Positions 18,100 through 27,650 are shown, numbered from the stretch's first letter. The stretch: 64,000 nt of DNA from Undibacterium sp. KW1 (GCF_009937955.1 NZ_AP018439.1:2232001-2296000); one strand, 5' to 3'. Numbers and translations: made by a program. Notes: generated by a model not told the origin, from the sequence alone.

Positions 18100-19227
18100 A
18101 TGAACGCACTTTCCACCTCCAGAATGATCAGGGCAGCCATACTTGCCATGGCAGTCATGACTGCCATGATCGCGCCGGAAAGTCGGGCAGAGCGTATCAA
18201 GGACCTGGCAGGCATACAGGGCGTGCGGCAAAATCAGTTGCTTGGCTATGGCCTGGTGGTTGGTCTCGATGGCAGTGGTGACCAGACTACGCAAACCCCG
18301 TTCACAGTGCAGAGTATCATCAGCATGATGCAGCAACTGGGCGTCGCCATCCCAGTGGGAACCAGCCTGCAATTAAAGAATGTGGCCGCAGTCATGGTGA
18401 CTACCTCCTTGCCAGCTTTTGCCCAGCCCGGGCAGACCCTGGATATCACGGTGTCGTCCATGGGTAACGCAAAAAGTCTGCGCGGTGGCACACTGCTGAT
18501 GACTCCTTTAAAAGGTGCGGATAACCAGATTTATGCGATGGCACAGGGCAATGTGCTGGTCGGTGGTGTGGGTGCTTCGGCAAACGGCAGTAAGGCGCAA
18601 GTCAATCATCTAAGTGTCGGTAAAATTTCTGGTGGTGCGACGGTGGAGAGGGCGGTACCCAATTCAGTTTCCCAGGGACCTACCATACAACTGGAGTTGA
18701 ACAGCTCGGATTTTTCCACTGCCAGCCGGGTGGTGGATGCGATCAACCGCCGCTTTGGCCCGGACACGGCAGCAGCCATGGATGGTCGTGTGATACAGGT
18801 GAAAGCACCAGTCTCTGCCGATCAACGCGTGAGTTTTCTCGGCAATCTGGAAAATATCGATGTGACGCCAGCGCAAATGGCAGCGAAGGTTATCTTGAAT
18901 GCCAGGACTGGCTCTATCGTCATGAACCAGGCCGTGACGCTGGAAACCTGTGCTGTCGCCCATGGGAATCTGTCTGTCGTCATCAATACTGACAATACGG
19001 TCAGCCAGCCAAATGCACTGGCAGCCGGACAAACAGCACCTACGGCTAATTCAACCGTCACGATCTCGAAAGATGCGGGTCAATTGATGATGCTAAAGGC
19101 TGGGGTATCTCTGGCTGAGGTGGTCAAGGCCCTCAATGCCATCGGTGCGACACCGCAAGATCTGCTGGCCATATTGCAGGCCATCAAGGCATCCGGTGCC
19201 TTGCGTGCGGACCTGGAAATTATCTAA
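18100..19227 (+). CDS. flgI: Flagellar P-ring protein FlgI
   Basis: FlgI (375 residues) forms the periplasmic P ring around the rod. An N-terminal signal peptide ends near ESRAERIKDLA. GYGLVVGLDGSGD and SSMGNAKSLRGGTLLMTPL are family signatures. The C-terminus (QDLLAILQAIKASGALRADLEII) is conserved. AGGG lies 8 nt before the ATG. Its chaperone FlgA is encoded nearby on the other strand. Confidence 0.96.
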   Translation: MNALSTSRMIRAAILAMAVMTAMIAPESRAERIKDLAGIQGVRQNQLLGYGLVVGLDGSGDQTTQTPFTVQSIISMMQQLGVAIPVGTSLQLKNVAAVMVTTSLPAFAQPGQTLDITVSSMGNAKSLRGGTLLMTPLKGADNQIYAMAQGNVLVGGVGASANGSKAQVNHLSVGKISGGATVERAVPNSVSQGPTIQLELNSSDFSTASRVVDAINRRFGPDTAAAMDGRVIQVKAPVSADQRVSFLGNLENIDVTPAQMAAKVILNARTGSIVMNQAVTLETCAVAHGNLSVVINTDNTVSQPNALAAGQTAPTANSTVTISKDAGQLMMLKAGVSLAEVVKALNAIGATPQDLLAILQAIKASGALRADLEII

Positions 19228-19236
19228 GGAATCGTG

Positions 19237-20145
19237 ATGATAGGGCGCACCGATTTCAGCGATAAAACAGCCTTTGACACCAGGGGGCTGGATGAACTCA
19301 AACAGTCGGCCAGGAATAATTCGCCCGAGGCAATCAAGGGCGCAGCACAGCAGTTTGAGGCACTGTTCTTGAACGTCATGCTGAAATCCATGCGTCAGGC
19401 AGGTGGGCAGGACGGTTTGTTTGAAAGTGAGCAAAGCCGTATGTATACCTCCATGCTGGATCAACAATTGTCGCAGACCATGGCCAAAAAGGGTGTGGGC
19501 CTGGGAGATGTGCTGGTCAGGCAGTTATCAAATAATGCCATGAACCTGGCGCTGGAAGCAGACCCTGCCACCGGTTCCGGCAATCTGGCCAACCCCGCCA
19601 GCATGCGCGGTATCAACACTTACCTGGACAATCTCAAATTCGAGCAAATGCCCGCGAATGCGCCAAAAACCGCGTTTACTGGACCAAATCACGTGCGCGA
19701 GTTCCAGGAAAAACTGTCTGCCCATGCTGAGCAGGCCAGCCAGGAAACCGGTATTCCTGCCAAATTCATGCTGGGCCAGGCTGCTTTGGAAAGTGGTTGG
19801 GGACGCCGTGAAATCAAGACCGTGGATGGTTCCACCAGCCATAATATCTTTGGCATGAAGGCGACCAAGGGCTGGAAAGGCAAGACAGTTGATGCAGTTA
19901 CAACAGAATATGTGAATGGCGTAGCCCAGCGCAAGGTAGAAAAGTTCAAGGCTTACGATACTTATGCCGATGCATTCAAAGACTATGCTAAATTGATCAC
20001 CAAGAATCCGCGTTATGAAAACGTGATGGCTAATGCCAAAGATGCAACAAGCTTTGCCCAGGGTCTGCAAAAAGCCGGTTATGCGACTGACCCCGAGTAT
20101 GCCAACAAGCTGACAAAGATCATCAAAAACTCCCTTTCTACGTAA
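19237..20145 (+). CDS. flgJ: Rod cap and peptidoglycan hydrolase FlgJ
   Basis: FlgJ (302 residues) is the two-domain form. The N-terminal rod-cap domain (about 20-120) has AAQQFEALFLNVMLKSMRQA. The C-terminal glucosaminidase-type domain (about 155-300) opens a hole in peptidoglycan for the rod; its catalytic glutamate sits in ALESGWG and is followed by HNIFGMKA. I chose ATG 19237 over GTG 19234 because AAGGA lies 6 nt upstream. It ends the flgB-J run. Confidence 0.95.
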   Translation: MIGRTDFSDKTAFDTRGLDELKQSARNNSPEAIKGAAQQFEALFLNVMLKSMRQAGGQDGLFESEQSRMYTSMLDQQLSQTMAKKGVGLGDVLVRQLSNNAMNLALEADPATGSGNLANPASMRGINTYLDNLKFEQMPANAPKTAFTGPNHVREFQEKLSAHAEQASQETGIPAKFMLGQAALESGWGRREIKTVDGSTSHNIFGMKATKGWKGKTVDAVTTEYVNGVAQRKVEKFKAYDTYADAFKDYAKLITKNPRYENVMANAKDATSFAQGLQKAGYATDPEYANKLTKIIKNSLST

Positions 20146-20181
20146 TTTCACCATAGGTCTCCAGTGAAAGTGCAATCAGAT

Positions 20182-20208
20182 TAAAGTTTTACCGAAACGC
20201 ACCGAAAA
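20182..20208 (+). promoter_or_regulatory. Sigma-28-type promoter of flgK-flgL
   Basis: TAAAGTTT is followed by 11 bases and ACCGAAAA. The -35 box is exact and the -10 box matches GCCGATAA at 6 of 8 bases. It lies 50 bp before the flgK ATG, in the gap after flgJ. Late control of the junction proteins by FliA is expected. Confidence 0.75.
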
Positions 20209-20258
20209 CATGATTGATGGTACTGGGTGGCTAACTTAGCAAAAGAGCAGGTTCAATT

Positions 20259-22511
20259 ATGGGTTCAAATATATTTGGCATTGGGCAATCGGCACTGGCT
20301 GCGGCGCAGCTGGGCATTGCGACGACCGGTCATAATATTGCCAATGCATCAACTCCTGGCTATAACCGTCAAACTATCCTGCAAGCGGCGAATGAACCGC
20401 AGAATCTGGGCGGCTCATTTATCGGGCAAGGTGTGTCGGTTACGCAGATACAGCGCCAATACAATTCTTTCCTGGCTGGTCAGGTCAATGCTTCTCAATC
20501 AACAAAAAATCAGGCTGATGTGTATTACAGCCAGATCAGCCAGATCAATAACCTGGTGGCAGACCCTACTGCAGGTGTGACACCAGCTCTGCAAGATTTT
20601 TTCAAGGCTTTCCAGAATCTGGCTGCCAGCCCTAATGGCACGGCTGGCGCTGCTGCGCGCCAGGCCGCATTGTCGTCAGCACAAGCGCTGGCTGGCCGCA
20701 TCAATGGTTTGGAAACGCGTCTCGACCAGATCACTGACGACGTCAATGGGCAAATTGGTACGACTGTCGGTGCCATCAATAGCTATGCTTCACAAATAGC
20801 CAGTTTGAATGACACCATAGAAAGAGCCAAGGGTATTTCAAATAGTGCCAGTGGGCCTAATGATTTATTGGACCAAAGGGATCAACTCATCACTGAATTG
20901 AGCAAGCTGACCAAGGTCAGCGTAGTGCCCCAGGGTGAAAAATATAATGTCTTTATTGGCAATGGTCAGCCACTGGTACTTGGCAGCAATGTTACGCAAT
21001 TGCAGGTCAGCCAGTCATTGACGGATCCCAGCCGCACTGAAGTTTCTTACCTCGTCAATGGTTCTTCCGTGCTGTTACCTGAAAACAGTTTTGGCGGCGG
21101 CAAACTCGGTGGTTTATTCGATTTCCGCTCCAGCACCCTGGACGTGGCAAAAAATAGCTTGGGCAGGATAGCAATTGGCCTCGCCACGCAATTCAATGAC
21201 CAGCAAAAGCTGGGGCTGGATTTGAACGGCCAGGTCGGTGGCGATTTCTTTACAATTTCTGGTCCTGTAACAACACCAAGTGCGCTCAATACTTCGACAG
21301 CGGGTATCAATGCAAGCATCACCGATACTTCTGCATTAACGACCAGTGACTATCGTCTGCAATTTATCGGCGGCAATTATAAAATTACCCGCTTGTCAGA
21401 TGGGGCAACACAGTCTTCGGCAACTTTGCCTTTGAAGTTTGATGGTATTAATTTTCAGCTTGCACCGCCACCGGCAGCAGCGGCTCCGGCAGCGGGCGAT
21501 GAGTTTCTGATCAGACCTACCATAGCGGGGGGCGCCAGTATTGCGGTAGCTATCCAGGACCCGGCCAAACTGGCTGCGGCGGCACCTTTGACGACATCTT
21601 TCCCGACGACCAATACTGGTAACGGCAAGATCAGTGTTGGTGTTGCCAATTCCCAGGCTGCCTCCAGCAGCAACTCTGCCACGGCCACGATAGGCTCGGC
21701 AACAACGGACGATTCTTTTCTTGGCACCAGCCTGGTCACACCAGTTAATCTAACGTATTCGGGCGGTAATATTACTGGCTTCCCTGCCGGTGCCACAGTA
21801 TCTGTCAAAGTCGGTGCTGTTACGACGACATATCCGCCTCCAGCAACCGTGCCGTATACCAGCGGCGCTGCGGTCAGCTTTAGTGGTGTCAGTTTTTCGA
21901 TCAAGGACGGCGCTGCTCCGCCTTCCAATGGTGATGTGTTTACCATATCCAAGGCGCTACCAGTAGCACCGAGCACGTTGACATTTAATTCCGCTGGCAA
22001 TACCCTCACTGGCTTCCCGGCGACTGCGAATGTCACGGTGACCAATGCCGGTGTTGCTACAACTTACCCGGCCGGCACGGCGGTGCCCTATACGTCTGGT
22101 TCCACGATCAGTTATAACGGCATCAGTTTCTCGATATCGGGTAATCCTGCCAACGGTGATGTGTTCAATGTCGCGCCGAATACCAATGGTTCTGGTGATA
22201 ACCGTAATGCGGTATTGCTGAGTAATCTGCAAACGCAAAACACCATTGGCGGTGGCACGACCACCTTCCAGGGGGGGTATGCCCAGTTCGTCAGCCTTGT
22301 GGGTAACAAGGCGCATGAGTTGCAAATTACCAGTGCTTCAGAAACAAAATTGCTGGCGCAAAATATCACTGCCCAGCAAACTGAATCAGGTGTGAACCTT
22401 GATGAAGAAGCTGCCAACTTATTGCGCTATCAACAGGCATATCAGGCGGCAGGCAAGTTGATGCAAATTGCAAGTACATTGTTTGACTCCTTATTGGCGT
22501 TGGGCAGATAG
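20259..22511 (+). CDS. flgK: Hook-filament junction protein FlgK (HAP1), enlarged
   Basis: FlgK (750 residues) caps the hook and joins it to the filament, with FlgL. The N-terminal axial end (ALAAAQLGIATTGHNIANASTPGYNRQ) and C-terminal end (GVNLDEEAANLLRYQQAYQAAGKLMQIASTLFDSLL) are intact. It is longer than enterobacterial FlgK (about 550). The extra length is a central surface region with a repeated beta-rich module: residues 494-565 and 570-638 are close copies, and 361-420 is a more distant one. The same module appears once in FlgL. Export would use the FlgN chaperone. Confidence 0.95.
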   Translation: MGSNIFGIGQSALAAAQLGIATTGHNIANASTPGYNRQTILQAANEPQNLGGSFIGQGVSVTQIQRQYNSFLAGQVNASQSTKNQADVYYSQISQINNLVADPTAGVTPALQDFFKAFQNLAASPNGTAGAAARQAALSSAQALAGRINGLETRLDQITDDVNGQIGTTVGAINSYASQIASLNDTIERAKGISNSASGPNDLLDQRDQLITELSKLTKVSVVPQGEKYNVFIGNGQPLVLGSNVTQLQVSQSLTDPSRTEVSYLVNGSSVLLPENSFGGGKLGGLFDFRSSTLDVAKNSLGRIAIGLATQFNDQQKLGLDLNGQVGGDFFTISGPVTTPSALNTSTAGINASITDTSALTTSDYRLQFIGGNYKITRLSDGATQSSATLPLKFDGINFQLAPPPAAAAPAAGDEFLIRPTIAGGASIAVAIQDPAKLAAAAPLTTSFPTTNTGNGKISVGVANSQAASSSNSATATIGSATTDDSFLGTSLVTPVNLTYSGGNITGFPAGATVSVKVGAVTTTYPPPATVPYTSGAAVSFSGVSFSIKDGAAPPSNGDVFTISKALPVAPSTLTFNSAGNTLTGFPATANVTVTNAGVATTYPAGTAVPYTSGSTISYNGISFSISGNPANGDVFNVAPNTNGSGDNRNAVLLSNLQTQNTIGGGTTTFQGGYAQFVSLVGNKAHELQITSASETKLLAQNITAQQTESGVNLDEEAANLLRYQQAYQAAGKLMQIASTLFDSLLALGR

Positions 22512-22519
22512 AGGTTATT

Positions 22520-23746
22520 ATGCGTATCAGTACCAGCACTATTTATCAAACTGGCGGTTCCAATATTAGCGATCTGCAGTACGGTTTGAACAAGACCCAA
22601 CAGCAAATCGCTGCTGGCCGTCGTGTGTTGACACCGGAAGATGATCCGATTGCCTCTGCACGTGCGCTGGTTATTTCCCAGTCAGATTCTCTAAATACCC
22701 AGTTTGCGACGAATAGGCAAGCTGCCAAGAATAATCTCAGCATTGCTGAGAGTACGCTCAGCAACGTCACTGATACCTTGCACAATATCAAGGCGCTGAT
22801 TGTGCAGGCAGGCAATGGTTCTTACAACGATACCGATCGTGGATTTATCGCTCAGCAATTGCAAGGCAATCTTGATCAATTATTTGGTCAGGCAAATGCC
22901 ACTGATGGCACGGGTAATTACTTGTTTTCAGGTTTCAATACCACTACTGCGCCTTATACCAAGACAGCGGGTAGCGCTGTTTATAATGGGGATCAGGGGC
23001 AGCGCTTTATCCAGGCAGACACATCAAGGCAAATACCGCTCAGTAGCCCTGGCATTGATATTTTCCAGAATATCCGTACCTCGACTGGCCAGTTCAATGT
23101 GCAGTCTAATCCGTCCAATGTAGGCACTGCAGTCGCTGCGGCGACGATCAACACCCCTACCTCAGCGAATCTGACGGGTAATAATTACGAAGTGGCTTTT
23201 GATAATCTGGGTACTTCATTTACTGTGACAAATAAAACCACAGGTAATGTGGTGGTTCCATTGACCCCGTATGTCAGTGGCGCAACGGTTACCTTTGATG
23301 GTATAGATTTGAATGTCACCAACGCGGGTGGCCCACCAGTTGCTGCGCCTGGCCCAAACGACAAGTTTTCAATACAACCAGGCAATCAAAATATCTTTGA
23401 AACTGTCACCGATATCATCAATGCCTTGAACACGCCTGCGGGTACGGCGGCAGCAAAAAAAGATTTGACTGCAGCGCTGACACAAGGCAATAACAATATC
23501 GACAAGTCTTTGAATAATGTATTGACCGTGCGTGCGCAACTGGGCACCAGCCTGAAAGAGATTGATGACCTTGATAGTGAGGGTGATGCCAAGGGCGTCG
23601 CTTTCAAACAGGATTTGTCTGCCTTGCTGGACCTGGATTATGCCAAGGCGATTACTGAACTCAATCAGCAACAAACTACCTTGCAGGCAGCGCAGCAATC
23701 ATTTGTTAAGACATCTGGTTTGTCTCTGTTTGACTATATCCGCTAA
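22520..23746 (+). CDS. flgL: Hook-filament junction protein FlgL (HAP3)
   Basis: FlgL (408 residues) connects FlgK to flagellin. The flagellin-like N-terminus (MRISTSTIYQTGGSNISDLQ, then GRRVLTPEDDPIASARAL) and the C-terminal helix (DYAKAITELNQQQTTLQAAQQSF) form the D0/D1 core. Residues 219-288 carry the same beta-rich module that is repeated in FlgK. It lies 8 bp after flgK. Its stop codon is the first triplet of the palindrome described next. Confidence 0.95.
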   Translation: MRISTSTIYQTGGSNISDLQYGLNKTQQQIAAGRRVLTPEDDPIASARALVISQSDSLNTQFATNRQAAKNNLSIAESTLSNVTDTLHNIKALIVQAGNGSYNDTDRGFIAQQLQGNLDQLFGQANATDGTGNYLFSGFNTTTAPYTKTAGSAVYNGDQGQRFIQADTSRQIPLSSPGIDIFQNIRTSTGQFNVQSNPSNVGTAVAAATINTPTSANLTGNNYEVAFDNLGTSFTVTNKTTGNVVVPLTPYVSGATVTFDGIDLNVTNAGGPPVAAPGPNDKFSIQPGNQNIFETVTDIINALNTPAGTAAAKKDLTAALTQGNNNIDKSLNNVLTVRAQLGTSLKEIDDLDSEGDAKGVAFKQDLSALLDLDYAKAITELNQQQTTLQAAQQSFVKTSGLSLFDYIR

Positions 23747-23765
23747 GAACGTGCTTGCGATCTTA

Positions 23766-24635
23766 GAGGCTGTTCGAGATCTTATTGTAAACAAAAGGAA
23801 TATTGCGTAAACTTAGGTGATGAGAAAAGCCTACCCAAGCGACATCAGTAGAGAACAGTTTGCGAAGATAGAAGATATTCTGCTGAGCGCACGCAAGAAA
23901 ACCAAGCCGCGCCAAGTGGATTTATATGATGTTTTTTGCGCGGTATTGTACGTGTTAAAAAGTGGCTGCCAGTGGGACATGATACCGAGCGACTTTCCTC
24001 CTAAAAGTACGGTGTACACGTACTTTAAGCAATGGAAAGAGAAGCCGTTGGAAGTGAGTTAAGCCTGCTGGAGCAGGCTTTAAAAAAATCAGGTTGGCGC
24101 GGCCCGTACCAAACATGGTCGGAACGTACACAGCACCTTTTTGATTGTTGACGCCCAGAGTGTCAAAAACACGGATACGGCAAAACACAAAGGCTACGAT
24201 GCAGGGAAGAAAATATCAGGAATCAAGCGCCATATTGCCGTTGACACAGAGGGGCTACCTCATGCCATTGCCGTGACAACAGCCGACATCACGGATAGAA
24301 AGGGAGCACTGGAAGCGTTTGAGCAGCACAAGCATTCCTTGGGCAAGGTTGCCAGCGTGCTCGTCGATGGTGGTTATACGGGACGCCCTTTTGCTGAGGG
24401 TGTCCATCAAATTCTGGGGGCGTCTGTACAAGTTGCCAAGCGCAATGAACTCCACACCTTTAGTGTCATGCCTCAGCGGTGGGTGGTGGAACGCTCTTTT
24501 GCCTGGCTTGAGAAATGCCATCGCCTTTGGAAAAACTGTGAGCGACAATTGAATACCAGCTTGCAATTCGTTAATTTGGCATTTCTCACTTTGCTCTTGC
24601 GGCGCGGGTGATCAAAAAAGATCTCGAACAGGTTC
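23766..24635 (+). mobile_element. IS5-family (IS1031-like) insertion sequence, 870 bp
   Basis: The ends are inverted repeats: the left end begins GAGGCTGTTCGAGATCTT at 23766 and the right end, on the minus strand, begins GAACCTGTTCGAGATCTT at 24635. A 3-bp direct repeat TTA flanks both sides (23763-23765 and 24636-24638), typical of the IS1031 subgroup. The transposase inside carries the DDE residues of the IS4/IS5 class. Intact ends and target duplication indicate a single, fairly recent insertion. Confidence 0.88.
23820..24611 (+). pseudogene. IS5-family transposase, frame-disrupted
   Basis: The N-terminal part (23820-24062) has YPSDISREQFAKIEDIL and LKSGCQWDMIP. The C-terminal part (24141-24611) has the catalytic stretches IVDAQSVKN, VLVDGGYTG and VVERSFAWLEKC. 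Both lie in the same frame but are separated by stops at 24060 and 24081. The linking segment LSLLEQALKK is encoded in another frame between them. Two compensating shifts are needed to rebuild the protein, the second within a run of seven A residues (24082-24088). Slippage could in theory restore it, but two events make a dead copy more likely. Confidence 0.75.
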
Positions 24636-24787
24636 TTACTGCGCGAGCGTGATCGGGGCTCATGTGCTGCTCAAAATGCTCATGTACTTAAGTACATTCC
24701 GCTTTTTGCGCTGCTCTTCACCCCGCTGACGCTCGCTACAGATCGTAAACACGTTCTAACAAACTCTGATCTTTATGTATGAAGACA

Positions 24788-24811
24788 AAAAAGCAGCCTG
24801 GGCTGCTTTTT
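24788..24811. terminator. Bidirectional intrinsic terminator
   Basis: AAAAAGCAGC and GCTGCTTTTT form a 10-bp stem with a CTGG loop, with A and T runs on its two sides. It serves the small minus-strand gene ending at 24833 and could stop read-through from the flagellar side. Confidence 0.8.
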
Positions 24812-24832
24812 GTTTTCAGGTCATTCTGATGT

Positions 24833-25102
24833 TTAAATCTTTTCCATATCTTCTGCATCCAGTGCAATCACATGGGTTTGCAGGATGCCGCGTTCGTCAT
24901 GCCATTCACGCACGACACAAGGTGCGCCTTCTTCATCAATCGCAATGACCTTGAAAAACTGACCTATCATCGATTCTATGAGGATGCGTTCATCTTCAGG
25001 GAAACTCTTGATAAATCTTTTGTCTAGATTGACTACGCGGACGATATCACCCAGAACGACGGGTTGGTTTTTGCAATCGACGGCGGCTTGAGGTGCAGAC
25101 AT
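24833..25102 (-). CDS. Small hypothetical protein
   Basis: This 89-residue acidic protein is soluble, without signal peptide or membrane segment. It begins MSAPQAAVDCKNQP. A likely small beta-barrel core contains VVLGDIVRVVNLD and PCVVREWHDERG. I do not recognise a family. ATG 25102 has GGAA 7 nt upstream; an in-frame start at 25192 would add 30 residues unlike the rest. It lies alone between two terminators. Confidence 0.7.
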   Translation of the reverse strand: MSAPQAAVDCKNQPVVLGDIVRVVNLDKRFIKSFPEDERILIESMIGQFFKVIAIDEEGAPCVVREWHDERGILQTHVIALDAEDMEKI

Positions 25103-25169
25103 GGTTATTTCCGGTAAATTATTTCGGATATTGTACTTGGTCTCGATCATTCTGCCGCAGGCAAAATAA

Positions 25170-25202
25170 AAAGGCTTGATTGTTTCAAGCAATCAAGCCT
25201 TT
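25170..25202 (-). terminator. Intrinsic terminator of the OPT transporter gene
   Basis: A perfect 13-bp stem (AAAGGCTTGATTG / CAATCAAGCCTTT) with a 7-nt loop lies 20 bp after the OPT stop. It is followed on the minus strand by TTTATTTT. Confidence 0.88.
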
Positions 25203-25221
25203 CAGATCTCAACTCTTGGCG

Positions 25222-27492
25222 TCAGGAAGTTTTCTTTTCCCGCGCAACCCAATACAGCGCAATGATGATCAACGCGTAGGGGATCATGGACAAGGCATTG
25301 GCATTGACACCGTCAAAGAAGGGATTGTTTGCTGTCGCCCAGTCACCAATTTTCTTGTCAAAATCGGTCAGGATACCTGCCGTGAAGGCAATGACGATAC
25401 CAGCCAGCGCACCGCCGGCAATATAGCCAGATGATAGCAAGACACCAGAGCTGCGGTCGCCAGCTGCCTGTTTCTCTTCTTCACTGAGATGCTTGTTGTG
25501 TTCCAGCTTATTGTTACGACGATCTACTGCCCAGCGTATCATGCCGCCAACAAACAGTGGGGCCGAGGATGATAGTGGCAAATACACGCCCACCGCGAAG
25601 GCCAGCGATGGGATGCCTGCCATTTCAAGTACCAGCGCAATCATCACGCCAAACAAGACCAGGGTCCAGGGCAGTTGTCTGTCCAGGATACCCTTGATGA
25701 TGTAAGACATCAGCACAGCTTTCGGCGCATCGTATTTCTTGACTTCAGTACCGTCAGGGCGTTTGTTGTAAGCACCATTGATACCGGGATCGACCAGATA
25801 GACTGCCTTGCCTGCATTATCAACGAAGTATTTACCGGCAGGGCCGCCGACATTGTCATTCTTGTGCCAGACCTTGTATGTGCCTTTATCTGTATCAGCT
25901 TGCGGGCCTTGCAGTTGTGCAGTGTCAGTCAGTTTCGATGCATCTGTCTGCAGAGCAGGGGCAACCTGTGCTGCCGGGACATACACAGTACCGGAGTCAT
26001 TCAATTTCAACAGGATAGGGCCAAGGATCAGGGCAGAAGACAGGGCACCTGCCAGGATTGCATACTGTTGCAAACGCGGTGTGGAACCAACGATGTAACC
26101 GGTTTTCAAATCCTGTGAGGTGGTACCCGCGTTGCTGGAAGCGATACAGACGATCGCACCGACAGACAGGGCCGTCACATAGTATTGACCACCAGTCCAG
26201 CCCATGATCAGGAATATCAGGCAAGTGAACAGCAGGGTTGCTACTGTCATGCCAGAGATGGGGTTGGATGAAGAACCAATTTCGCCAGTCAAACGTGAAG
26301 AGACAGTCGCAAACAGGAAGCCGAACACCAGGATCAGCAAGGCACCCAGGAAATTCATGTGCAGCGGCGTCGCAAATGTAATGACAGCAATAATGGCCAG
26401 CGCACCGATGACGACCCACTTCATCGGGATATCCTGATCAGTACGCAATGGCGCAGTAGCTGCTGCAGCACCTTTGCCCAGGCCGGATAAACCAGCCGAC
26501 AGGCTGCGCCAGATAGTGGGCATGGCACGCATCAGGCTGATCAGGCCGCCAGCAGCAACTGCACCAGCGCCGATGTACAGAATATAAGCGCCACGCACAT
26601 CATGTGAACTCATTTCACTGATGAGCTTGGTTCCTGGGGCCAGAGGCACACTCAAGGCATCACCAAAGAACTTGATCATTGGTATTAGCAAGAGGTAAGA
26701 CATGACACCACCGGCTGCCATCACGGCGGCAATGCGCGGGCCGATGATATAGCCTACACCCAGCAATTCAGGGGATACTTCTGCACCCAGCGAGCCACCT
26801 TTGAGTGGTGCACCGAATACAACTTCCGGCGTATCTTTCCAGCCTTTGAGAGCGACGTTGGCGATCTTGTACAAGAGGCCGATGCCAAAGCCGCCAAAGA
26901 TAATCGCAGCACGTTTGCTGGCATCGTCTGCTGCATTTGGATTGTTCTTTTCACCGGCAGCTTCACGGGAAGAATCAGTCGCTGCTGCCTTCAAGACCTC
27001 GGCACAGGCCGTGCCTTCAGGGTATTTCAGCTCATCGTGCTTTTCCACGATCATGGTTCTGCGCATGGGGATCATGAGCAAAATACCCAGCAAGCCACCG
27101 AGGCAGCCAACCAGCATGACGCGGGAAATTTCCAGGTCAAAACCCAGGATCAGGATGGCTGGCATGGTCACGCCAAGGCCAAAGGCCAGGGATTCACCAG
27201 CCGAACCTGCGGTCTGGGTAATACTGTTTTCCAGGATGGTCGCATCTTTCGCGCCCAGTTTATTACCCAGGCGGAACAGAGTGATGGCGATCACCGCTAC
27301 CGGGATCGAGGCGCTGACGGTCAAACCGACCTTGAGTACCAGATACAGGGACGATGCACCGAAAACCATGCCAAGTAATACACCCATGATCAGGGCTCTT
27401 GCGGTCATTTCGGGAAGGTGGGCTGAGGCCGGGATATACGGCTTGAACCCTGAGCCCGGCTTGGCAGCGGGCGTTGACATTTCTGTTGGCAT
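25222..27492 (-). CDS. OPT-family oligopeptide transporter
   Basis: This 756-residue inner-membrane protein belongs to the OPT family, which imports peptides or metal-chelate compounds with protons. About fourteen to sixteen hydrophobic segments run along its length. The N-terminal SLYLVLKVGLTVSASIPVAV and the N-terminal-half SSNPISGMTVATLLF stretch are typical. A hydrophilic insertion of about 100 residues (near 480-590) precedes the last membrane group. I chose ATG 27492 with TAGG upstream; the in-frame start at 27600 would add an unlikely 36 residues. No substrate is shown. Confidence 0.9.
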   Translation of the reverse strand: MPTEMSTPAAKPGSGFKPYIPASAHLPEMTARALIMGVLLGMVFGASSLYLVLKVGLTVSASIPVAVIAITLFRLGNKLGAKDATILENSITQTAGSAGESLAFGLGVTMPAILILGFDLEISRVMLVGCLGGLLGILLMIPMRRTMIVEKHDELKYPEGTACAEVLKAAATDSSREAAGEKNNPNAADDASKRAAIIFGGFGIGLLYKIANVALKGWKDTPEVVFGAPLKGGSLGAEVSPELLGVGYIIGPRIAAVMAAGGVMSYLLLIPMIKFFGDALSVPLAPGTKLISEMSSHDVRGAYILYIGAGAVAAGGLISLMRAMPTIWRSLSAGLSGLGKGAAAATAPLRTDQDIPMKWVVIGALAIIAVITFATPLHMNFLGALLILVFGFLFATVSSRLTGEIGSSSNPISGMTVATLLFTCLIFLIMGWTGGQYYVTALSVGAIVCIASSNAGTTSQDLKTGYIVGSTPRLQQYAILAGALSSALILGPILLKLNDSGTVYVPAAQVAPALQTDASKLTDTAQLQGPQADTDKGTYKVWHKNDNVGGPAGKYFVDNAGKAVYLVDPGINGAYNKRPDGTEVKKYDAPKAVLMSYIIKGILDRQLPWTLVLFGVMIALVLEMAGIPSLAFAVGVYLPLSSSAPLFVGGMIRWAVDRRNNKLEHNKHLSEEEKQAAGDRSSGVLLSSGYIAGGALAGIVIAFTAGILTDFDKKIGDWATANNPFFDGVNANALSMIPYALIIIALYWVAREKKTS

Positions 27493-27650
27493 TGGTCTAC
27501 CTATTGTTGTCAAAAAGGCTGAATAAGAGGGTGCTCCATTTTCAGCGTGGCGAATAAACAATCCCCCTCTGTCACCTGAGGGGGATCGATGAAAAAACAT
27601 AAATGTCCGCGCATTATCACGCTTTTTTCAGCCTGTTTGCAATGCCATCC

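Larger units (their letters stand above)
23744..24759. repeat. 143-bp imperfect palindrome split by an insertion sequence
   Basis: Take out the 870-bp IS and one TTA copy, and about 143 bp remain as one long imperfect inverted repeat. The left arm starts TAAGAACGTGCTTGCGATCTTA at the flgL stop. The right arm, read on the minus strand, starts TTAGAACGTGTTTACGATCT. Further shared segments are GAGCGT, CGGGG, GC-GC-CAAAA-GC and the perfect 16-bp centre ATGTACTTAAGTACAT (24682-24697). It has no coding capacity. It looks like a dispersed palindromic repeat or MITE; it may also act as a terminator for flgL. Confidence 0.75.
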
